From the NCBI RefSeq assembly GCF_900113015.1, contig NZ_FONV01000004.1, forward strand, positions 62,001 through 126,000: a stretch of 64,000 nt of DNA, written 5' to 3'. The notes under the pieces were generated by a model that ran no database searches, had not been told where the DNA came from, and saw only the letters and a list, made by a program, of their open reading frames with translations. How positions within the stretch are numbered: position 1 is the stretch's first letter; every line of letters begins with the position of its first letter. Positions 44,889-54,720 of this stretch are shown here, in pieces. The position numbers and the translations under genes were made by a program. This stretch comes from Actinoplanes philippinensis (GTDB taxonomy: Bacteria; Actinomycetota; Actinomycetes; Mycobacteriales; Micromonosporaceae).

Positions 44889-46826
44889 ATGGCTGCGGTG
44901 CGTGGGCATTCGCGATGGCTGGTGGGCGTGCTCGCAGTGATTCTTGCGGGCATGTCCGGCTATGCGGTGTTCGGCAGCTGGCGGCAGTCGGTGATCGTCT
45001 CCGAGGTGGCTCAGGACAGCGCCAACACCGACGCCTACCAGCAGACCGCCTACCTGGTCACCTGGGAGATGTCGGTGATCCAGGCGGCGCTGCGCGAGCC
45101 CGACGGCGAAGAGCGGTACCAGCTGATGGGCGTGCACCGGCAGGCCCAGCTCGCCATGGAGGACATGGCGATCGTCGACGTCCAGGACTTCGAGCTCACC
45201 ACCCGTCTGGTGCAGGCGCACCGGGCGCTGAAGCCACAGCTCGACGAATACCTCGACCTGATCGACCGGCGTGCCCTGGACATCGCGACGGCCCGCCTGG
45301 AACAGGTCATCAAGCCCACCACCACCACGATCATGACGACCGTGCTGGCCGAGCAGCGCCACCACCTGGCCGACCACACCGAGAAGCAGGCCGCCGCGGA
45401 GGCCGAGTCCCAGCGGCAGCTGTGGGGCAACGCGCTCGGTTTCGCGGTGAGCCTCATGGTGCTCGTCATGTTCAGCCGGTCGACCCGCTCGCACCGCCGC
45501 CAGGTGGAGACGATGGCGGCCACCGACCCGCTGACCGGCCTGCCGAACCGTACCGAGTTCTCCGCCCGTACCGGCACCGCGCTGGCCGAGGACGCCAGCC
45601 ACCGGCGACGGCCGAAACAGCCCCGCCTGGGCCGGGCCACCGTGCTGGTGGTCAACCTCGACGGCTTCCGCGACGTCAACGACCAGCTCGGTCACCGGAT
45701 CGGCGACCTGCTGCTCACCCACGTCGGCCGGCGTCTGCAGGAGTCGGTACGCACCCACGACTTCGTGGCCCGCCTCGGCGGCGACGAGTTCGGCATCCTG
45801 CTGCGCGACGCCGACCCGGCCATCGGGGAGACCATCGCCACCCGCCTGACCGACGCCTTCGACGAGCCGTTCGTCATCGACGACATCACCGTCGACCTGG
45901 AGGTCAGCGTCGGCGCGGCCACCGCCGGCCCGGGCGAGGACGTGCCGACCGTGCTGCGGCACGCCGACGTCGCCATGACCATCGCCAAGCAGCAGCGTCT
46001 CGGGTTCCGCCGGTTCTCGGCCGGGCGCACCGAGGACAGCAACGCCCGGCTCACCCTGCTCGGCGACCTGCGTCGCGCCCTGGACACCGGTGACGAGATC
46101 ACCCTGCACTACCAGCCCAAGGTCTCCATCAGCACCGGGACGCTTGCCGGGGTCGAGGCGCTCGCCCGCTGGCGGCACCCGGTCAAGGGACCCATCTCGC
46201 CCGGCGACTTCATCCCGGTCCTGGAGGCCACCACGCTCATCCACCGGTTCACCCAGCAGGTGCTCACCCAGGCGCTGGCGCAGGCGCGGGCCTGGCTCAA
46301 CCTGGGGCACCGGGTCCCGGTGGCGGTCAACATCTCCACCCGTTCGCTGCTGGACGCCAGCTTCCCGTCCCGGGTCGCGGCCCTGCTGCGGCAGACCGGC
46401 GTGCCCGGCGACCTGCTCGGCATCGAGGTCACCGAGTACAGCATCATGAGCGACCCGAACACCGCCATCGACGCCCTGCACCGGCTGCGCGCCCTGGGCG
46501 TGAAGATCTCCGTCGACGACTACGGCACCGGCTACTCCTCGATGACGTACCTGCGGTTGCTGCCGCTGGACGAGCTGAAGATCGACCGCTCGTTCGTCAA
46601 GGACATGAGCACCGACCGTGGCGCCCGGGCGCTCGTGGCCTCGACCGTCGAACTGGGCCACAACCTGGGCCTGACGGTGGTGGCCGAGGGCATCGAGGAC
46701 GAACCGACGCTGACCGCCCTCGCCGAGATCGGCTGCGACCTGGCCCAGGGCTACTACCTGGCCAAACCGATGCCTGCCGGGGACGTCGCCCTCAGCCTGC
46801 TGCGGTCCGCCATCGCCGTGGCCTAG
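44889..46826 (+). CDS. membrane GGDEF-EAL cyclic-di-GMP protein
   Basis: About 645 residues (GTG and ATG codons just upstream at 44883 and 44886 are alternatives; GGAAGG precedes them). TM1 near 12-32, an extracytoplasmic helical sensor of about 145 residues, and TM2 near 178-197. The GGDEF domain (about 212-370) has an intact RLGGDEFGIL, and the EAL domain (about 390-640) has GVEALARWRHP, EVTEYSIMSD, VDDYGTGYSS and VAEGIEDEPTLTAL. Both active sites look complete, so it could make or break c-di-GMP depending on the sensor. Confidence 0.92.
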   Translation: MAAVRGHSRWLVGVLAVILAGMSGYAVFGSWRQSVIVSEVAQDSANTDAYQQTAYLVTWEMSVIQAALREPDGEERYQLMGVHRQAQLAMEDMAIVDVQDFELTTRLVQAHRALKPQLDEYLDLIDRRALDIATARLEQVIKPTTTTIMTTVLAEQRHHLADHTEKQAAAEAESQRQLWGNALGFAVSLMVLVMFSRSTRSHRRQVETMAATDPLTGLPNRTEFSARTGTALAEDASHRRRPKQPRLGRATVLVVNLDGFRDVNDQLGHRIGDLLLTHVGRRLQESVRTHDFVARLGGDEFGILLRDADPAIGETIATRLTDAFDEPFVIDDITVDLEVSVGAATAGPGEDVPTVLRHADVAMTIAKQQRLGFRRFSAGRTEDSNARLTLLGDLRRALDTGDEITLHYQPKVSISTGTLAGVEALARWRHPVKGPISPGDFIPVLEATTLIHRFTQQVLTQALAQARAWLNLGHRVPVAVNISTRSLLDASFPSRVAALLRQTGVPGDLLGIEVTEYSIMSDPNTAIDALHRLRALGVKISVDDYGTGYSSMTYLRLLPLDELKIDRSFVKDMSTDRGARALVASTVELGHNLGLTVVAEGIEDEPTLTALAEIGCDLAQGYYLAKPMPAGDVALSLLRSAIAVA

Positions 46827-46840
46827 ACACCGTCAACCGG

Positions 46841-46866
46841 CCGGCGGGCTGCGGGACGGCCGCCGG
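46841..46866 (+). terminator. hairpin after the GGDEF-EAL gene
   Basis: CCGGCGG (46841-46847) pairs with CCGCCGG (46860-46866) over a 12-base loop, 14 bases after the stop. No U-run. Confidence 0.4.
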
Positions 46867-46898
46867 CGGGGGTGAGCGCCAGATTTCGACGAGGTTTC

Positions 46899-46937
46899 TT
46901 GACGCACGTCACATCGACGTGCATGTTAACGATCACA
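46899..46937 (+). promoter_or_regulatory. promoter with two nested operators before the GH43 gene
   Basis: TTGACG (46899-46904) with CATGTT (46922-46927) at 17 bp. The spacer holds a perfect inverted repeat, GCACGTC, ACATC, GACGTGC (46904-46922). TGTTAACGATCACA (46924-46937), resembling LacI-family sugar operators (5 of 7 symmetric positions), covers the -10 box. Repression when arabinan or xylan products are absent is inferred. Confidence 0.5.
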
Positions 46938-46974
46938 CCTCGTCCCGTACCACCCTCTGGCAAGGAAGTTCTCG

Positions 46975-48420
46975 ATGTGTCTCCCCGCTCGCGTCCGCCG
47001 CAAGGTAACGGTCGTGCTGGCCCTGATGGTCGTGTTGCTGGCCGGACTCGCCGCCCCGGCGACCGCCCAGTTCGTCGCGATCGCCAACCCGGTCATCAAA
47101 CAACGCGCCGACACCGCGATCTTCAAGCACACCGACGGCTACTACTACATGACCGCCTCGGTGCCCGATTACAAGCGCGTCGAGCTGCGCCGCGCCACCA
47201 CCCTGCAGGGCCTCGGCTCGGCCGCCACGTCCAACGCGTTCGTCGCGCCGTCCAGCGGAGCGCTCAGCGGCTGGATCTGGGCGCCGGACATCCAGTACAT
47301 CGACGGCGCCTGGTACATGTACTTCTCCGCCTCCCCCAGCACCGCCGTCTTCGACCAGCGTCTCTACTGGATCCGCAACACCAGTGCCAACCCCATGACG
47401 GGTACGTGGAGCGCGCCCCAGCGTTTCAACACCGGCTGGGAGTCGTTCCAGCTGGACGCGGCGGTCTTCGTCAACAAGGGCGTGCGCTACTTCGCGTGGG
47501 CCCAGGACAGCCCGTCGACCAGCTTCAACAGCCACCTGTACCTGGCGAGGATGAACGGTCCGACCGCCATCACCGGCACCGCCGTGGAGATCGCCCGGCC
47601 GACCGTCGCGTGGGAGAAGGAGGGCGTGGCCGGCGTCGTGGAGGGCCCGTCCCCGCTGGTCAAGAACGGCCGCGTCTACATCGCCTACTCGGCGTCGGCC
47701 ACCGACTCGCGCTACAAGCTGGGCCTGCTCTCCTCGTGGGACACCGCCGACCTGCTCGACCCGGCGTCCTGGTACAAGCACCCGAACCCGGTGTTCCAGA
47801 CCGCGAACGGCGTCTACGGCCCCGGGCACGGCAGCTTCACCGTCGCCGAGGACGGTGTCACCGACATGCTGGTCTACCACGCGCGGGACTACGCCACCCC
47901 GACGCCCGACGCGCTGACCGACCCGAACCGGCACACCCGCGTGCAGCAGCTGCTGTGGCGCGAGAACGGCGACCCGTTCTTCGGCCAGCCGATCCCCAGC
48001 ACCGTCACCAACCCCGGCATCCGCGGCCAGCACAGCAACCGCTGCGTCGACAACTGGAACCGGGACACCACACCGAACGCGCTGGTCAAGCTCTACGACT
48101 GCAACGGCGGCACCGCCCAGCAGTTCGAGCTGAGTTACCGGAACGGCACGTACTACGAGATCCGCAACCGCAACACCGGCACCTGCCTGTCGAACATCAC
48201 CGCCAGCACCGCGTCGAACGCCGACGTCGGCCTCTACACCTGCAACGGCTCCACCGCCCAGCAGTGGATCGTCCAGGACCGCGGCAGCGGCTGGTTCTCG
48301 CTGCGCAACGTGGCCGGCAACACCTGCCTCGACAACTACAACTGGGACACCGCCAACGGCGCCCGGCTGTCGCTCTACCCCTGCAACGGCCTGGCCGCCC
48401 AGTTCTGGCGCCTCGGCTGA
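46975..48420 (+). CDS. secreted GH43 glycosidase with C-terminal CBM13
   Basis: 481 residues. Signal peptide to APATAQ. The GH43 propeller (about 35-340) has NPVIKQRADTAIFKHTDGYYY (catalytic Asp), GWIWAPDIQYIDGAWYMYFS, FQLDAAVFVNKGVRYFAWAQ and VEGPSPLVKNGRVYIAYS (general acid Glu). The C-terminal ricin-type CBM13 (about 350-481) has three repeats ending in QQFEL, QQWIV and QFWRL. Probably an arabinofuranosidase or xylosidase acting on arabinoxylan. AAGGAAG lies 6 bases before ATG. It works on the same polymer as the 4-16 kb island but is separately controlled. Confidence 0.9.
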   Translation: MCLPARVRRKVTVVLALMVVLLAGLAAPATAQFVAIANPVIKQRADTAIFKHTDGYYYMTASVPDYKRVELRRATTLQGLGSAATSNAFVAPSSGALSGWIWAPDIQYIDGAWYMYFSASPSTAVFDQRLYWIRNTSANPMTGTWSAPQRFNTGWESFQLDAAVFVNKGVRYFAWAQDSPSTSFNSHLYLARMNGPTAITGTAVEIARPTVAWEKEGVAGVVEGPSPLVKNGRVYIAYSASATDSRYKLGLLSSWDTADLLDPASWYKHPNPVFQTANGVYGPGHGSFTVAEDGVTDMLVYHARDYATPTPDALTDPNRHTRVQQLLWRENGDPFFGQPIPSTVTNPGIRGQHSNRCVDNWNRDTTPNALVKLYDCNGGTAQQFELSYRNGTYYEIRNRNTGTCLSNITASTASNADVGLYTCNGSTAQQWIVQDRGSGWFSLRNVAGNTCLDNYNWDTANGARLSLYPCNGLAAQFWRLG

Positions 48421-48427
48421 CCGTCGC

Positions 48428-48458
48428 CACCCCGGAGGCGCGCGCCGCCTCCGGGGTG
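48428..48458 (+). terminator. perfect 13-bp stem hairpin after the GH43 gene
   Basis: CACCCCGGAGGCG (48428-48440), a 5-base loop and CGCCTCCGGGGTG (48446-48458), beginning 8 bases after the stop codon. Confidence 0.7.
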
Positions 48459-48520
48459 CCGCCCCATCCCGCCCGGCATCGACGTTGCCCGCCGCGACTG
48501 CGGCTGCTTGGATCGGTGGC

Positions 48521-51500
48521 ATGCCGTGGTGGAAGCCGAACCGGACCGTCGTCCGGAGCAGCGGGGACGCCACGGCCAGCGCCGGGGGCGTGGCGGTCAG
48601 CGGCGCGGTCGGGTCGATCCAGATCGGCGGACCCCCACCCGCCCGCTCGGCTTATCGGGAACAGGTCCGGCGGTTCGCTCCCAGCCGGCTCGTCGGCCGG
48701 GACGAGGAGATGGCCACGCTCGTCCGGTTCTGTACGGCTCCCGAGGGCTCCGGGCCGTACGCGTGGTGGCGCGCCCCGGCGTGGACCGGGAAGTCGGCGC
48801 TGATGGCCACGTTCGTGCTCACGCCGCCGGCCGGGGTACGGGTGGTGTCGTTCTTCGTCACGTCACGGTGGGCCGGGCAGAGCGACCGGGTCGCCTTCAC
48901 CGACGCGGTCGGCGAGCAGTTGGCGCAGCTCACCGGCCAGCCGGCACCGGGGCTCGTGACCGAGGCCACCCGGGACGGGGTGTTCCTCGATCTGCTGCGG
49001 GAGGCCTCGGCGTTCTGCCGCGAGCGTGGTGAGCGGCTGATCCTGGTCGTCGACGGGCTCGACGAGGACCGTGGGGTCACCACCGGCGCCGACGGGCACA
49101 GCATCGCCGCGCTGCTGCCCGCCGAACCGCCCGACGGTCTGCGGATCATCGTGGCCGGGCGGCCGGACCCGCCGATCCCGTCCGACGTCCCGGACCGGCA
49201 TCCACTGCGCGATCCCGGGATCGTGCGCACGCTGGCGCCGTCCGCGTACGCCGAGGTGGTGCGCGAAGCCGCCGAACGTGAACTGGACCGGCTGGCTGAC
49301 GGTACGCCCGCCGAACAGGAGCTGCTCGGGCTGCTGACCGCCGCCCGCGGTGGACTCTCCGGCCAGGACCTCGCCGAGCTGACCACGCTGTCGCCACGGC
49401 GGATCGCGAAACAGCTGGGCGCGGCGTCGGCGCGGACGTTCAGCCGCCGGGCACAGCAGTGGCGGCCCGACGCCGACGTCTACCTGCTGGGGCACGAGGA
49501 GCTGCAGAAACGGGCGGAGGCGCTGCTCGGGCCCGGTGGTCTGGCTCGTCATCGGGAGCGGCTGCACGTCTGGGCCGGGACGTACCGGGACCGCGGCTGG
49601 CCCGAGGGCACCCCGGAGTACCTGCTGCGGGGATACTTCGACCTGCTCACCGAGACCGGGGATCCGGCTCGGATGGTCTCGGCGGCGCTGGACGCCGTAC
49701 GCCACGACCGGATGCTCGACCTCACCGGCGGTGACAGTTTCGCGGTGGCCGAGGTGACGGCCACCCAGGACGAGTTGATGCGGCAGCCGGGCGCGGACCT
49801 GCTCACCATGATCCGGCTGGCCCGGCGGCGCGACACCCTGCGGTTGCGCAACGCCAATATTCCTTCCGACCTTCCGAGCCTGTGGGCACGGCTCGGCCAT
49901 CCGGCCCGCGCCGAGGCCCTCGCGAGGGCGATCGACGACCCGAACGACGGGTCCAGGGGTGCACGGGCCGTCCACTCGCTGATCCAGACCCTGCGAGATC
50001 TGGGCGAAGGGGATCGCGCCGAGAGTCTGACCCCCCTGCTGAAGCCGCCCTACACGGGCATCGAGCCGCCGGAACCGGAGGCGGAACTGCCCGACGACGC
50101 CGACCCGGAACGTCTGCTGGCGGAGGCCTACGATCCCGAGACCCGGTTCGCATTGCTCATGCGACTCGCCGATGCGCTGCCGGATCAGGCTGGGGCGCTG
50201 CTCGACCAGGCGCAGCAGGAACTCGACGGCTTCACCGACGCCGACAAGCACTGGAGTTCCTCGATCAGTCTTGCGTTCACCCTGGTCGATCGAGGTGAGC
50301 TGGACCGCGCCGAATCCATCGTTCGGGCCATTCGCCAGCCGGATCGTCGGGACAACGCTCTGGCCATCCTGGTCGGAGACATCAACAGCGACGCCGACGA
50401 AGCCTGGGCCGAATCAATCGTCCAGTCCCTGGCCGGCAGCCCGTATTGGCAATCGTGGGCGTTACGCAGGTTCGCCTCCTCGATCGCACGAAGTGGAGAC
50501 ATCGAGCGGGCCCTGGCCATTGCGGAGCGCATCGTGGTGCCGGGTGACGTGAACATTCGCCACCATTGCCTTCGTGAGTACGGTGATGCGCTGTCCGAGA
50601 TAGGCCTGCACATCGTCGATGACGACCCCGGCCTGGCCCACCGGCTTGCCCTCCGGGCCGAACAGGCGGCTCGGTCGACCATCGAGCCCTATGCACGAGA
50701 TCAAGCGCTCCTCGACATCGCCAGAGCATCGGCACGGACCGGCACACCGCGGGTGGCGGCGGAGATCGCCGCTTTCATCGTCGATCCGCAACGCCGGAGA
50801 ACGCTGGCCGAGATCCTCATGTGGGACGCGATCGACCAGGATGATCACGAACGTGCCCGGAAACTCGCCGAGGCAATCAATGATCGCGACGGCCGCCTGG
50901 CGTCCCTCGCCGTGCTGGCCCGGATTACCGGGGACGTCGATCACGCCAAGGAGTTGACGACCGCCATCTCCGACCCCGAACAGAGAATCCTTTCCATGGC
51001 AGCCCTCGAAGGGCCGACGGGAGAGCAGGAAACATCGCTGGCCCGGACAATCGGCGACGCTCGGCAGCGCGCCCGGATCCTGATGGACATAGCCCTCCGC
51101 TCCGACGATCCCGGCGCCCCCGATCGAGTGGAGGCCGAGATACGGGCGATGGAGGATTCCTACGAACGCGAGAGTGCCCTTGCCTTCCTTCTCCTCCCGC
51201 GCGCGGAAGCCGCGAGGGCGGAACGAATCGCCCGATCGATCGAGGATCCGGGATTACGGGGGCAAGCCCTGGTGAACCTTGCCGGCCTGCACGTCGAGGA
51301 CCCCGGCCGGGTGAGGGAGATACTCGTCGAGATTCCGGATCCGTTCTGGCGTGACAAGTGCAGGGTCGGCCTGGTCGGCATCGAAGCGCGGCTTGGGAAG
51401 CTCGACGAGGCCGAGGCGGTCATCGAGACGATCACCGCCGACTACGATCGTGACAACGCCCGGCATGTGGTGGCTCTGGCGGCGGCGGAGAGCGGCGACC

Positions 51501-51721
51501 ACGCCCGAGCGACCGCGCTGGCCGAGATGATCGATGATCCGCAGACCCGGGCCGAGACCCTCACCGGGATGTCGGCGCACGCCACCGGAGCCGAGGCACA
51601 CGAGCTGCTGATACGCGCGGCCCGCCTCGGCCGCTGGACGACGACCCTGGAGCACCTCCCCGCGGCCGTGATCGGCCCCTTGGCGGACGAGGTGCTGAGC
51701 GAGTTGCGCGCCGCCTCCTGA
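48521..51721 (+). CDS. large STAND/NACHT-type ATPase with helical repeats
   Basis: 1066 residues. The start carries a glycine-rich motif, SSGDATASAGGVAVSGAVGS (residues 13-32). The ATPase core follows: LVGRDEEMATLVRFC, a Walker A-like WWRAPAWTGKSAL (Gly90-Lys91-Ser92, with Ala in place of the first Gly, which I recall as normal for this actinobacterial family), Walker B RLILVVDGLDED and IIVAGRPDPPIP. A winged-helix-like region then leads into about 600 residues of TPR-like repeats (ERALAIAERIV, RARKLAEAINDRD, ARAERIARSIEDP). STAND ATPases act as switches that assemble on sensing a trigger, in regulation or defence; the trigger is unknown. From about 50 kb on, codons are less GC-rich than in the first half. 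Confidence 0.8.
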   Translation: MPWWKPNRTVVRSSGDATASAGGVAVSGAVGSIQIGGPPPARSAYREQVRRFAPSRLVGRDEEMATLVRFCTAPEGSGPYAWWRAPAWTGKSALMATFVLTPPAGVRVVSFFVTSRWAGQSDRVAFTDAVGEQLAQLTGQPAPGLVTEATRDGVFLDLLREASAFCRERGERLILVVDGLDEDRGVTTGADGHSIAALLPAEPPDGLRIIVAGRPDPPIPSDVPDRHPLRDPGIVRTLAPSAYAEVVREAAERELDRLADGTPAEQELLGLLTAARGGLSGQDLAELTTLSPRRIAKQLGAASARTFSRRAQQWRPDADVYLLGHEELQKRAEALLGPGGLARHRERLHVWAGTYRDRGWPEGTPEYLLRGYFDLLTETGDPARMVSAALDAVRHDRMLDLTGGDSFAVAEVTATQDELMRQPGADLLTMIRLARRRDTLRLRNANIPSDLPSLWARLGHPARAEALARAIDDPNDGSRGARAVHSLIQTLRDLGEGDRAESLTPLLKPPYTGIEPPEPEAELPDDADPERLLAEAYDPETRFALLMRLADALPDQAGALLDQAQQELDGFTDADKHWSSSISLAFTLVDRGELDRAESIVRAIRQPDRRDNALAILVGDINSDADEAWAESIVQSLAGSPYWQSWALRRFASSIARSGDIERALAIAERIVVPGDVNIRHHCLREYGDALSEIGLHIVDDDPGLAHRLALRAEQAARSTIEPYARDQALLDIARASARTGTPRVAAEIAAFIVDPQRRRTLAEILMWDAIDQDDHERARKLAEAINDRDGRLASLAVLARITGDVDHAKELTTAISDPEQRILSMAALEGPTGEQETSLARTIGDARQRARILMDIALRSDDPGAPDRVEAEIRAMEDSYERESALAFLLLPRAEAARAERIARSIEDPGLRGQALVNLAGLHVEDPGRVREILVEIPDPFWRDKCRVGLVGIEARLGKLDEAEAVIETITADYDRDNARHVVALAAAESGDHARATALAEMIDDPQTRAETLTGMSAHATGAEAHELLIRAARLGRWTTTLEHLPAAVIGPLADEVLSELRAAS

Positions 51722-52081
51722 TCAGGCGCTGCTGTCCTCGCCGGAGACGGCGTACCCACCGTCCTCGGCGTTCGCGTCGCCGGTGTCCTCGACCACGGCC
51801 CCCGAACCACCGCGGGAACCGCTGATCGCGATGCTGCCCGGCCCGGTCGCGGTGGCCGCGCCGGTACGGCTGACTCCGCCCGCGGAGGTGGACTGCCGGT
51901 GGGTGAGCCGGCCCAGCGTGAGCCCCGCCAGCCCCAGCCCGGCCGAGACGAACGCGCCGACCAGCGATGTCCACTTCTCCGCACGGTCCAGCCCCTGCCC
52001 GGCCAGCAGCACCACGAGACCGGTGAGCCCCGCGACGACGAGGAATCCCGACACCATCCATCTGAGCGCACGACCCGTCAT
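51722..52081 (-). CDS. small membrane protein sharing the STAND glycine-rich motif
   Basis: 119 residues. Two hydrophobic helices (about 8-25 and 37-55) are followed by a C-terminal tail [20 protein letters not shown], then [21 protein letters not shown]. The G-x-A-x-A-x-G-x-G-x-x-A-x-S-G pattern matches the N-terminal motif of the convergent STAND ATPase, whose stop is directly adjacent (no intergenic bases). Shared motif and position suggest that the two interact at the membrane (inference). No Shine-Dalgarno is evident before ATG 52081. Confidence 0.6.
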   Translation of the reverse strand: MTGRALRWMVSGFLVVAGLTGLVVLLAGQGLDRAEKWTSLVGAFVSAGLGLAGLTLGRLTHRQSTSAGGVSRTGAATATGPGSIAISGSRGGSGAVVEDTGDANAEDGGYAVSGEDSSA

Positions 52082-52182
52082 GGAGGCATGATGACAGCGC
52101 AGTCGTCCGGACGGGCCGGCCGTGGAACCGGCATTCCGCGAAATGGACTCACCGGCTCGGCTGCCCGGCCGATCATGTCGGT

Positions 52183-53784
52183 GTGACGATCCTGACCCGG
52201 ATGCGCCTCGGAGCACGACTGGCGGTGGCTTTCGCCGTCGTCGTCGGGCTCATGCTGATGATGATGGCCGCCGCGCTGGACGCGTCGGCGAGGCAGCAGG
52301 CCGCAGCCGGCCGGATGAAGCAGGCTCAGCAGTTCGTCGTGACCGTGAAGGATGCGAAGTTCTCCGCGGCCGACTTCAACGGCTGGCAGACGGCGTACGC
52401 CTTCGACGCGCTGCGTGGCGTGGCGGACGCCGCCGCCGACACCGGGTCGTCGCGGGCCGCGTTCCTGGCGTCGGTCGGCACGTTCCGGGACCGGATCGGG
52501 GCGGCCGCCGGTCAGGCGCCGACCGCCGCGGCCCGGGAGACGCTGGCACAGATCGGCGGGGTGCTCGACGACTTCATGACGGTCGACGCCGAGATCGCCC
52601 GGCTCTACGCGGCCGGCACCGACCGGGCCGCCAACGAGCTGGTGCTGGGCAAGGAGATCGAGCTGTTCGAGCAGATCGGGAACCTGCTCGACCGGGCGGC
52701 CACGACCGCCGACGACGAGTTCGCCGCCGCCGAGCGTGCGGCCGCGGCCGCCCACACCACCGGCACCCGCCTGACCTGGGCGGTCGGCCTCGGGGCGGTG
52801 GTTCTGGCGGTGGCGCTCGCCGCCGTGGTCACCGGTTCGGTGACCGGGCCGGTGGGGCGGATCCGCCGGCGGCTGGACCTGCTGGCCGACGGCGACCTGG
52901 CGACCCCCGTCGAGGTCACCGGCCGGGACGAGGTCGCCCAGATGGCGGGAGCGCTGCGTCGCAGCCTCACCTCGCTGGGCGAGGTCATGCGCACCATCGA
53001 CGAATCGTCGTCGGCGCTGGCCAGCGCGGCCGAGGAGATGTCGGCGGCGTCCACCGAGATCGCCACGTCGGCCGAGGAGTCGGCGGCGCAGGCGCAGACG
53101 GTCGCCGAAGCCGCCGGTCAGGTGTCACAGAACGTGCAGGCGGTGTCGGCCGGCAGCGAGCAGATGGGCGCGTCGATCCGGGAGATCGCCCATTCCACCA
53201 GCGAGGCCGCCGCGGTCGCGGTGACCGCGGTGCAGGCCGCCGAGGCCGCCAACAGCACTGTCGCGTCGCTCGGCGAGTCGTCCCGGGAGATCACCGAGGT
53301 GGTCAAGGTGATCACGTCGATCGCCGAGCAGACCAACCTGCTGGCGTTGAACGCGACCATCGAGTCGGCGCGGGCCGGGGAGGCGGGCAAGGGCTTCGCC
53401 GTGGTGGCCGGGGAGGTCAAGGAGCTGGCCCAGGAGACGGCGCGGGCGACCGAGGACATCATCCGGCGGGTCGACGCCATCCAGAACGGCACCACCAGCG
53501 CGGTCGCGGCGATCGGCGAGATCGCGGCGGTGATCCGGCGGGTCAGCGATTACCAGACCACCATCGCGTCGGCGGTCGAGGAGCAGACCGCGACGACCGC
53601 CGAGATGAACCGCAGTGTCGCCGACACCGCGCAGGCCGCCGACACGATCGCGGTGAACGTGTCGACCGTCGCCGAGGCCGCCAAGCTCACCACGCAGGGT
53701 GTCACCGAGGCGCAGCAGGCCACCGCGGAGCTGGCCGGCATGTCGGCCGGCCTGCGGACGCTGGTGTCGCACTTCCGTTACTGA
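52183..53784 (+). CDS. methyl-accepting chemotaxis protein
   Basis: 533 residues from a GTG start. TM1 (about 13-33), a helical extracytoplasmic sensor (about 36-195) with [19 protein letters not shown]2 (about 197-222), a HAMP domain ([18 protein letters not shown]) and a signalling domain with the conserved hairpin tip [20 protein letters not shown] and [20 protein letters not shown]. It relays a ligand signal to CheA/CheW, which are not encoded in this window. The sensor closely resembles that of the hybrid kinase at 54721. The 3' end overlaps the convergent patatin gene by 7 bp. Confidence 0.93.
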   Translation: MTILTRMRLGARLAVAFAVVVGLMLMMMAAALDASARQQAAAGRMKQAQQFVVTVKDAKFSAADFNGWQTAYAFDALRGVADAAADTGSSRAAFLASVGTFRDRIGAAAGQAPTAAARETLAQIGGVLDDFMTVDAEIARLYAAGTDRAANELVLGKEIELFEQIGNLLDRAATTADDEFAAAERAAAAAHTTGTRLTWAVGLGAVVLAVALAAVVTGSVTGPVGRIRRRLDLLADGDLATPVEVTGRDEVAQMAGALRRSLTSLGEVMRTIDESSSALASAAEEMSAASTEIATSAEESAAQAQTVAEAAGQVSQNVQAVSAGSEQMGASIREIAHSTSEAAAVAVTAVQAAEAANSTVASLGESSREITEVVKVITSIAEQTNLLALNATIESARAGEAGKGFAVVAGEVKELAQETARATEDIIRRVDAIQNGTTSAVAAIGEIAAVIRRVSDYQTTIASAVEEQTATTAEMNRSVADTAQAADTIAVNVSTVAEAAKLTTQGVTEAQQATAELAGMSAGLRTLVSHFRY

Positions 53785-54617
53785 CCCCACAGGTCGCGCA
53801 GCCGGCCGGCCTCGGCGGCGGCCTGCGCGTATCCGGCCTCGGCGGCGGGGCGGCGGCGGGCCGGGTCGAGCACGTTGGCGCCGATCGCCCGGACCGCCGC
53901 CGCGTCCGGGGAGACCACAGCGCCGGGCACCCCGAGCGCTTTCAGCTGCACGTCGGGGCGGCCGGACGGGCGCGCCGAGCGGGTCGTCGGCGCGAGCACC
54001 ACCACACGATCGGCGCCCGCGGCGAGGTCCACGTTCGCCACCGAGCGCACTCCCCCGTCGACGTAGCGGACCCCGTCGATCGTGGTGGGCGGCCACACCA
54101 GCGGCACCGCGCAGCTCGCGGCGACGGCGTCGACCAGGGAGACCCCGCTGTCGGCGTCGAAAACCCGTACCTCCCCGGTCTGTGCCTCGACCGCGGTGAT
54201 CCGCAACCGGACCGCCGGCCAGCCGCCGTCGCCGACGCGCCGGGCGATCACCGCCCGCCGGTCCGCCTCCGAGACAGCGGTGCGGGTGCGCAGCGCCCGC
54301 CGGCCCAGCCAGGCCCGGCCGCGCACCGGATCGCCCGGCCAGAGGCCGGCCACCAGGAAACCCAGCAGGACACCGGGGCCGATGCGGGCGGACAGCTCAC
54401 CGGTGGCGTCGGCGAGCTGAGCGTCGAAAAGATCCTTCAGCGGTACGCCCGACAGCACCTGAGCGGCCACCGAGGAGCCGGCCGACGTCCCGACGAACAG
54501 CCCGGCGCCGGTCAGGTCGACGCCGTGTCCGGCCAGCCCGTGCAGCATCCCGATCTCCCAGGCCACGCCGGTGACGCCGCCCCCGCCGAGGACCAGAGCC
54601 TTCCTGTCAACTCCCAT
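53778..54617 (-). CDS. patatin-like phospholipase
   Basis: 279 residues from ATG 54617. The patatin set is complete: oxyanion-hole [16 protein letters not shown], nucleophile Ser in [14 protein letters not shown] (GxSxG), and the dyad Asp in [13 protein letters not shown]. It hydrolyses acyl esters of lipids, probably on the inner membrane face since no signal peptide is seen. It lies between the chemoreceptor and the hybrid kinase that share a sensor, but on the opposite strand, so a functional link is only suggested. Confidence 0.88.
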   Translation of the reverse strand: MGVDRKALVLGGGGVTGVAWEIGMLHGLAGHGVDLTGAGLFVGTSAGSSVAAQVLSGVPLKDLFDAQLADATGELSARIGPGVLLGFLVAGLWPGDPVRGRAWLGRRALRTRTAVSEADRRAVIARRVGDGGWPAVRLRITAVEAQTGEVRVFDADSGVSLVDAVAASCAVPLVWPPTTIDGVRYVDGGVRSVANVDLAAGADRVVVLAPTTRSARPSGRPDVQLKALGVPGAVVSPDAAAVRAIGANVLDPARRRPAAEAGYAQAAAEAGRLRDLWGQ

Positions 54618-54720
54618 GCCCGCGATCCAAGCACGTGGATGCCGCTCGCGGCCAGCGCGGCAAATGGTCTGACCAGCAAAGACCAACGGCTGTCGAGGAT
54701 TGCTGGGAGGATCTGCCAGT

